Shown here piece after piece: positions 61,638 to 64,000 of a DNA stretch of 64,000 nucleotides. The notes beneath the pieces are model-generated. The model saw only the letters and a list, made by a program, of their open reading frames with translations, had not been told where the DNA came from and did no database searches. Source of the DNA: a virus. Position numbers and translations under genes: made by a program. The stretch covers positions 36,148 through 100,147 of IMG/VR virus record IMGVR_UViG_3300042691_035814. One strand, 5' to 3'. Position 1 is the first letter of the stretch; each line of letters begins with the position of its first letter.

Positions 61638-61973
61638 ATGAAAATGTTCGATTTAATTAACGAATCAGAAAAATCTGAGTTTGAAGAATTCTCCGAAAAG
61701 AGATTAGCAGGTGCAACTAAAATTGTTAATAACGCAAAAGAAAAAGGTGGTCCCGCAATGTTGACCTATCATCACTTTGTTGTAAAATTACCATATTATA
61801 AAAAAGCGTCCGAAGGTAAATTCGATGTGGAAAGAGGAAAAAAACAATTTACTCAACATCTTAAAAAATTGTGTAAATTAAATGAAGATGTTAATATGGA
61901 TCAGATAGAATTTCAAAAAGAAATGGGTATTATTGAAGTGTTAGGTGAATTAATTATAAAACACAAAAAATAA
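61638..61973 (+). CDS. Small protein with N-terminal tag
   Basis: 111 residues. N-terminus MKMFDLINESEKSE resembles T4 capsid-targeting segments in size and spacing. The rest is basic and helical (FVVKLPYYKKASEGKF). It lies alone between a terminator and an 81-nt spacer. Possibly an internal virion protein. Confidence 0.55.
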   Translation: MKMFDLINESEKSEFEEFSEKRLAGATKIVNNAKEKGGPAMLTYHHFVVKLPYYKKASEGKFDVERGKKQFTQHLKKLCKLNEDVNMDQIEFQKEMGIIEVLGELIIKHKK

Positions 61974-62054
61974 TATTGTTATATAAATATTTTTTTAAAA
62001 AAAAATAGTCTTAAATTTTGAATTACCGGGAAAATAGTATATCTTTTTTATACT

Positions 62055-62486
62055 ATGGCAAGAAAACCTAAAATCATCAATCCCGGAGACCAATTTAACC
62101 ATCTCACAGTCATAAAGCATGTTGGTAGATACGAAACTCCAAATGGAACTGTCAGAAGAATATTTGAATGCAAGTGTTCTTGTGGATCAGTTAAACAGTA
62201 TGAGTATTTCTCTCTAAGGAAAATTTACTCTTGTGGTTGTAAAAGAAAACCAAGAATCAGAAAAGATATTATAGGGAATCAATTTGGTCGTTTAGTTGTA
62301 CTAAAAGAATTAGACAATAAAAAATATGAATGTCTGTGTTCTTGTGGGAATACTAAAGTAACAAACTACTACTCTTTAATAAGTAAAAAAGGAGGGACAA
62401 AATCCTGTGGTTGTCTTCAAAAAGAAAAGACAAGAGAATATGCGAAAAAAAGAAAAATAACACAAAACGTAAACAATGCAGGGTAA
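62055..62486 (+). CDS. Zinc-ribbon protein with two tandem modules
   Basis: 143 residues. Two copies of a module with G.(Q)F..L.V, then CxCSCG...SCGC (about residues 10-61 and 72-123). This arrangement is common beside AP2 or HNH DNA-binding domains in phage homing nucleases, but neither nuclease motif is present here. Probably a DNA-binding protein or remnant. The upstream spacer has a hairpin AGTATA...TATACT. Confidence 0.7.
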   Translation: MARKPKIINPGDQFNHLTVIKHVGRYETPNGTVRRIFECKCSCGSVKQYEYFSLRKIYSCGCKRKPRIRKDIIGNQFGRLVVLKELDNKKYECLCSCGNTKVTNYYSLISKKGGTKSCGCLQKEKTREYAKKRKITQNVNNAG

Positions 62487-62712
62487 ACTAATTAAAAAAG
62501 AAAATACTTGGGTTGTTAGTTACAAAAAGGATAAAGACTTAGTTGCAACTGATGGAGGTGAAATACCAGTATATCCGGGAGATGCGATATATTGTTTTGA
62601 AATCGACATCAACAAAGAAGTAGAATTCGATTTGATTGACGAATTTTCTCATCCTCATTTATATGAAGGTATTGGATGGGGTGACGGAGTAACATATGCT
62701 AAATTAAGATAA
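62476..62712 (+). CDS. Small conserved hypothetical protein
   Basis: 78 residues, beta-rich and acidic (WVVSYKKDKDL...IPVYPGDAIYCFEID). It overlaps the previous gene by 11 nt. Confidence 0.6.
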   Translation: MQGKLIKKENTWVVSYKKDKDLVATDGGEIPVYPGDAIYCFEIDINKEVEFDLIDEFSHPHLYEGIGWGDGVTYAKLR

Positions 62713-62713
62713 A

Positions 62714-63115
62714 ATGAAAAAAATAATTACAACAATTATTCTGTCTCTATTCACTTTGTGTTCATTTGCACAATTTGAAACAAAAATAACAACATATAAA
62801 AATTGTTATGGTAGATACAATGAATACAAGAAAAAATATGACTTTGATGAATTTCATTACGCAGAAATAGTTTTTACTTTTTATGAAAAGTATATTACTG
62901 TTGACGATATAGGTCACTCATTGTACAGAATTACTGAAACATTACCTATAAGAAAAACAAGTAATTCAGAAACAAGAAGTGTAAAGTGTTTAGATGAAAA
63001 TAACAAAGAATGTGTTTTCGCAATTATGTCATTTGATGATGGGACCGCATCAATTGGTGTCATATACGATGAAAAAATGTTTGTGTATGTAATCAAAACA
63101 AAAAACATTGAATAA
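62714..63115 (+). CDS. Exported hypothetical protein
   Basis: 133 residues. Signal peptide ending near residue 19 (LCSFAQ), then a small beta-rich domain with two Cys. Start one base after the previous stop. Confidence 0.65.
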   Translation: MKKIITTIILSLFTLCSFAQFETKITTYKNCYGRYNEYKKKYDFDEFHYAEIVFTFYEKYITVDDIGHSLYRITETLPIRKTSNSETRSVKCLDENNKECVFAIMSFDDGTASIGVIYDEKMFVYVIKTKNIE

Positions 63116-63116
63116 C

Positions 63117-63332
63117 ATGAAAGTAAGTGAATTAATTAAACAACTATCTGACTTAAACCCCGAACTAGAAGTATACGTTGAAGGTTACGAAGGTGGTTAT
63201 GATAGTCCTGTAATTAGTGATGTCAAAAAGTTTAAACTTAATTTTTATAAGGATTGGTATTATGGTAGTCACGAAGAAAGAAAAGACGGTGACGTTGAAG
63301 GAATTATTTTACAAAAACCAGACAAAAGATAA
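63117..63332 (+). CDS. Small conserved phage protein
   Basis: 71 residues from the ATG at 63117; a TTG at 63108 in the same frame is less likely. The pattern MKVSELIKQLSDLNPELEVYVEGYEGGYDSP recurs in phages, as I recall, with unknown function. Its stop overlaps the next start (TAATG). Confidence 0.6.
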   Translation: MKVSELIKQLSDLNPELEVYVEGYEGGYDSPVISDVKKFKLNFYKDWYYGSHEERKDGDVEGIILQKPDKR

Positions 63333-63982
63333 TGACAGAGTTACTCATTTTATTAAACATAATACTTTTAGAAATAGTTTTAAGTATTGATAACGCGGCA
63401 GTACTTGCCACAATGGTAAAACAATTACCAAAAGAACAACAAAAGAAATCACTAACATATGGTATAGTCGGCGCGTATCTTTTTAGAGGATTGGCGTTAG
63501 TGTTTGTATCAATACTAATTAACATCACTTGGTTAAAAGTTGTTGGTGGTTTGTATCTAATTTATCTTTCATATAAATCACTTTTTGGGAAAGAAAAAGA
63601 AAATGATGACATAAAACCAATTAAACTTCCTTGGTTAAATACTTTTTGGTCCACTGTTGTTATGATTGAAGTTATGGATCTCGTTTTCAGTATAGATAAC
63701 GTATTCGCGTCTGTAGCATTCACAAATAATTTATGGATTATCTGTGGTGGAGTATTCGTAGGAATATTAGGGATTAGGTTTGCAACTACTAAGTTCATTA
63801 AAACTATGGAAGAAATACCCGTCTTAGAAAAAGTTGCGTACTGGGTGATATTAGTGTTAGGTCTTAGATTAATTGGTAGTTATTGGATGAAAAATATGAA
63901 TACCGAGTACATAGATTTAATATTCTCAATATTAACACTTTTTGCGTTTATTACCCCAATTTTAATTAAAAAATTAAAATAA
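63332..63982 (+). CDS. TerC family integral membrane protein
   Basis: 216 residues with about seven transmembrane segments. TerC hallmarks are two copies of the conserved acidic motif: EIVLSIDNAAVLA near the start and EVMDLVFSIDNVFA in the middle. TerC and its relatives are tied to tellurite resistance, metal export and, in some bacteria, protein folding at the membrane. A TerC gene is unusual in a phage. It could protect the infected host membrane or export a metal. Confidence 0.88.
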   Translation: MTELLILLNIILLEIVLSIDNAAVLATMVKQLPKEQQKKSLTYGIVGAYLFRGLALVFVSILINITWLKVVGGLYLIYLSYKSLFGKEKENDDIKPIKLPWLNTFWSTVVMIEVMDLVFSIDNVFASVAFTNNLWIICGGVFVGILGIRFATTKFIKTMEEIPVLEKVAYWVILVLGLRLIGSYWMKNMNTEYIDLIFSILTLFAFITPILIKKLK

Positions 63983-64000
63983 AAAAAATACGAAAAAAAA

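Noticed and set aside
1-64000. Integrase, transposase, insertion sequence or CRISPR array
   Set aside because: None recognised anywhere in the window on either strand.

Overview
The window looks like part of the genome of a large tailed phage (Caudoviricetes) of a Bacteroidota host, probably in the Flavobacteriia. The phage assignment rests on long tail-fibre genes, a gp46-like recombination ATPase, phage-type RNA ligase and thymidylate synthase, several peptidoglycan hydrolases, lysis cassettes, orphan DNA methyltransferases and very dense packing with 1-40 nt gene overlaps. The host assignment rests on high A+T content, signal peptides ending in SFSQ/SFAQ/YGQ, an RpoD-like sigma factor of Bacteroidota style, a Bacteroidota Hc1-type histone-like protein, a DUF6576-like C-terminus, little sign of Shine-Dalgarno sites, and host-type promoters (TTTG-N18-TAACTTTG). 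No terminase, major capsid, portal or polymerase gene is present, so this is only part of the genome.

Layout. 0-6.6 kb: recombination ATPase, ClpP-type protease with an intact triad, a spanin-like overlapping pair, sigma factor and membrane proteins. 6.6-12 kb: amidase-like protein, an array of probable virion proteins and an Hc1-like histone. 12-16.3 kb: a short leftward pair, then Dam methylase, NusG, AAA+ ATPase, thioredoxin and glutaredoxin, closed by a strong terminator. 16.4-24.9 kb: four tail-fibre or adhesin genes. 24.9-26.9 kb: mixed-strand small genes, DUF192 and a second DNA methyltransferase. 26.9-40.7 kb: an almost continuous rightward glycan operon with GT2, GT25, GT11, two GT10, FkbM and GT-B-like enzymes, a ColD-like PLP enzyme, GDP-mannose 4,6-dehydratase and GDP-fucose synthase. 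40.7-45.6 kb: a small basic protein, tandem PcfJ-like paralogues and a C5 methyltransferase. 45.6-52.5 kb: cell-wall enzymes, tagged probable virion proteins and a lysis cassette (M15 endolysin, holin-like, spanin-like). 52.5-64 kb: small genes plus ThyA, a zincin, an RNA ligase, a structured RNA or terminator and a TerC membrane protein.

Three themes stand out. (1) The phage appears to make its own GDP-fucose (or GDP-colitose) and carries three predicted fucosyltransferases of the alpha-1,2 (GT11) and alpha-1,3/4 (GT10) families, the enzyme combination that builds Lewis-type antigens elsewhere. (2) A short motif, ATATTTAT or close variants, recurs 4-34 nt upstream of at least 13 start codons. 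It flips strand with the one leftward gene that has it, and it often precedes genes of probable virion or cell-wall proteins. With the phage sigma factor and NusG it suggests a dedicated late transcription (or translation) signal. (3) Several otherwise unrelated proteins share short terminal helical tags (ITES..L..II...NE type, or LLEE....LLSYNKK type), which I suggest are capsid- or virion-targeting tags.

All family calls were made by eye from sequence motifs; no database search was run.
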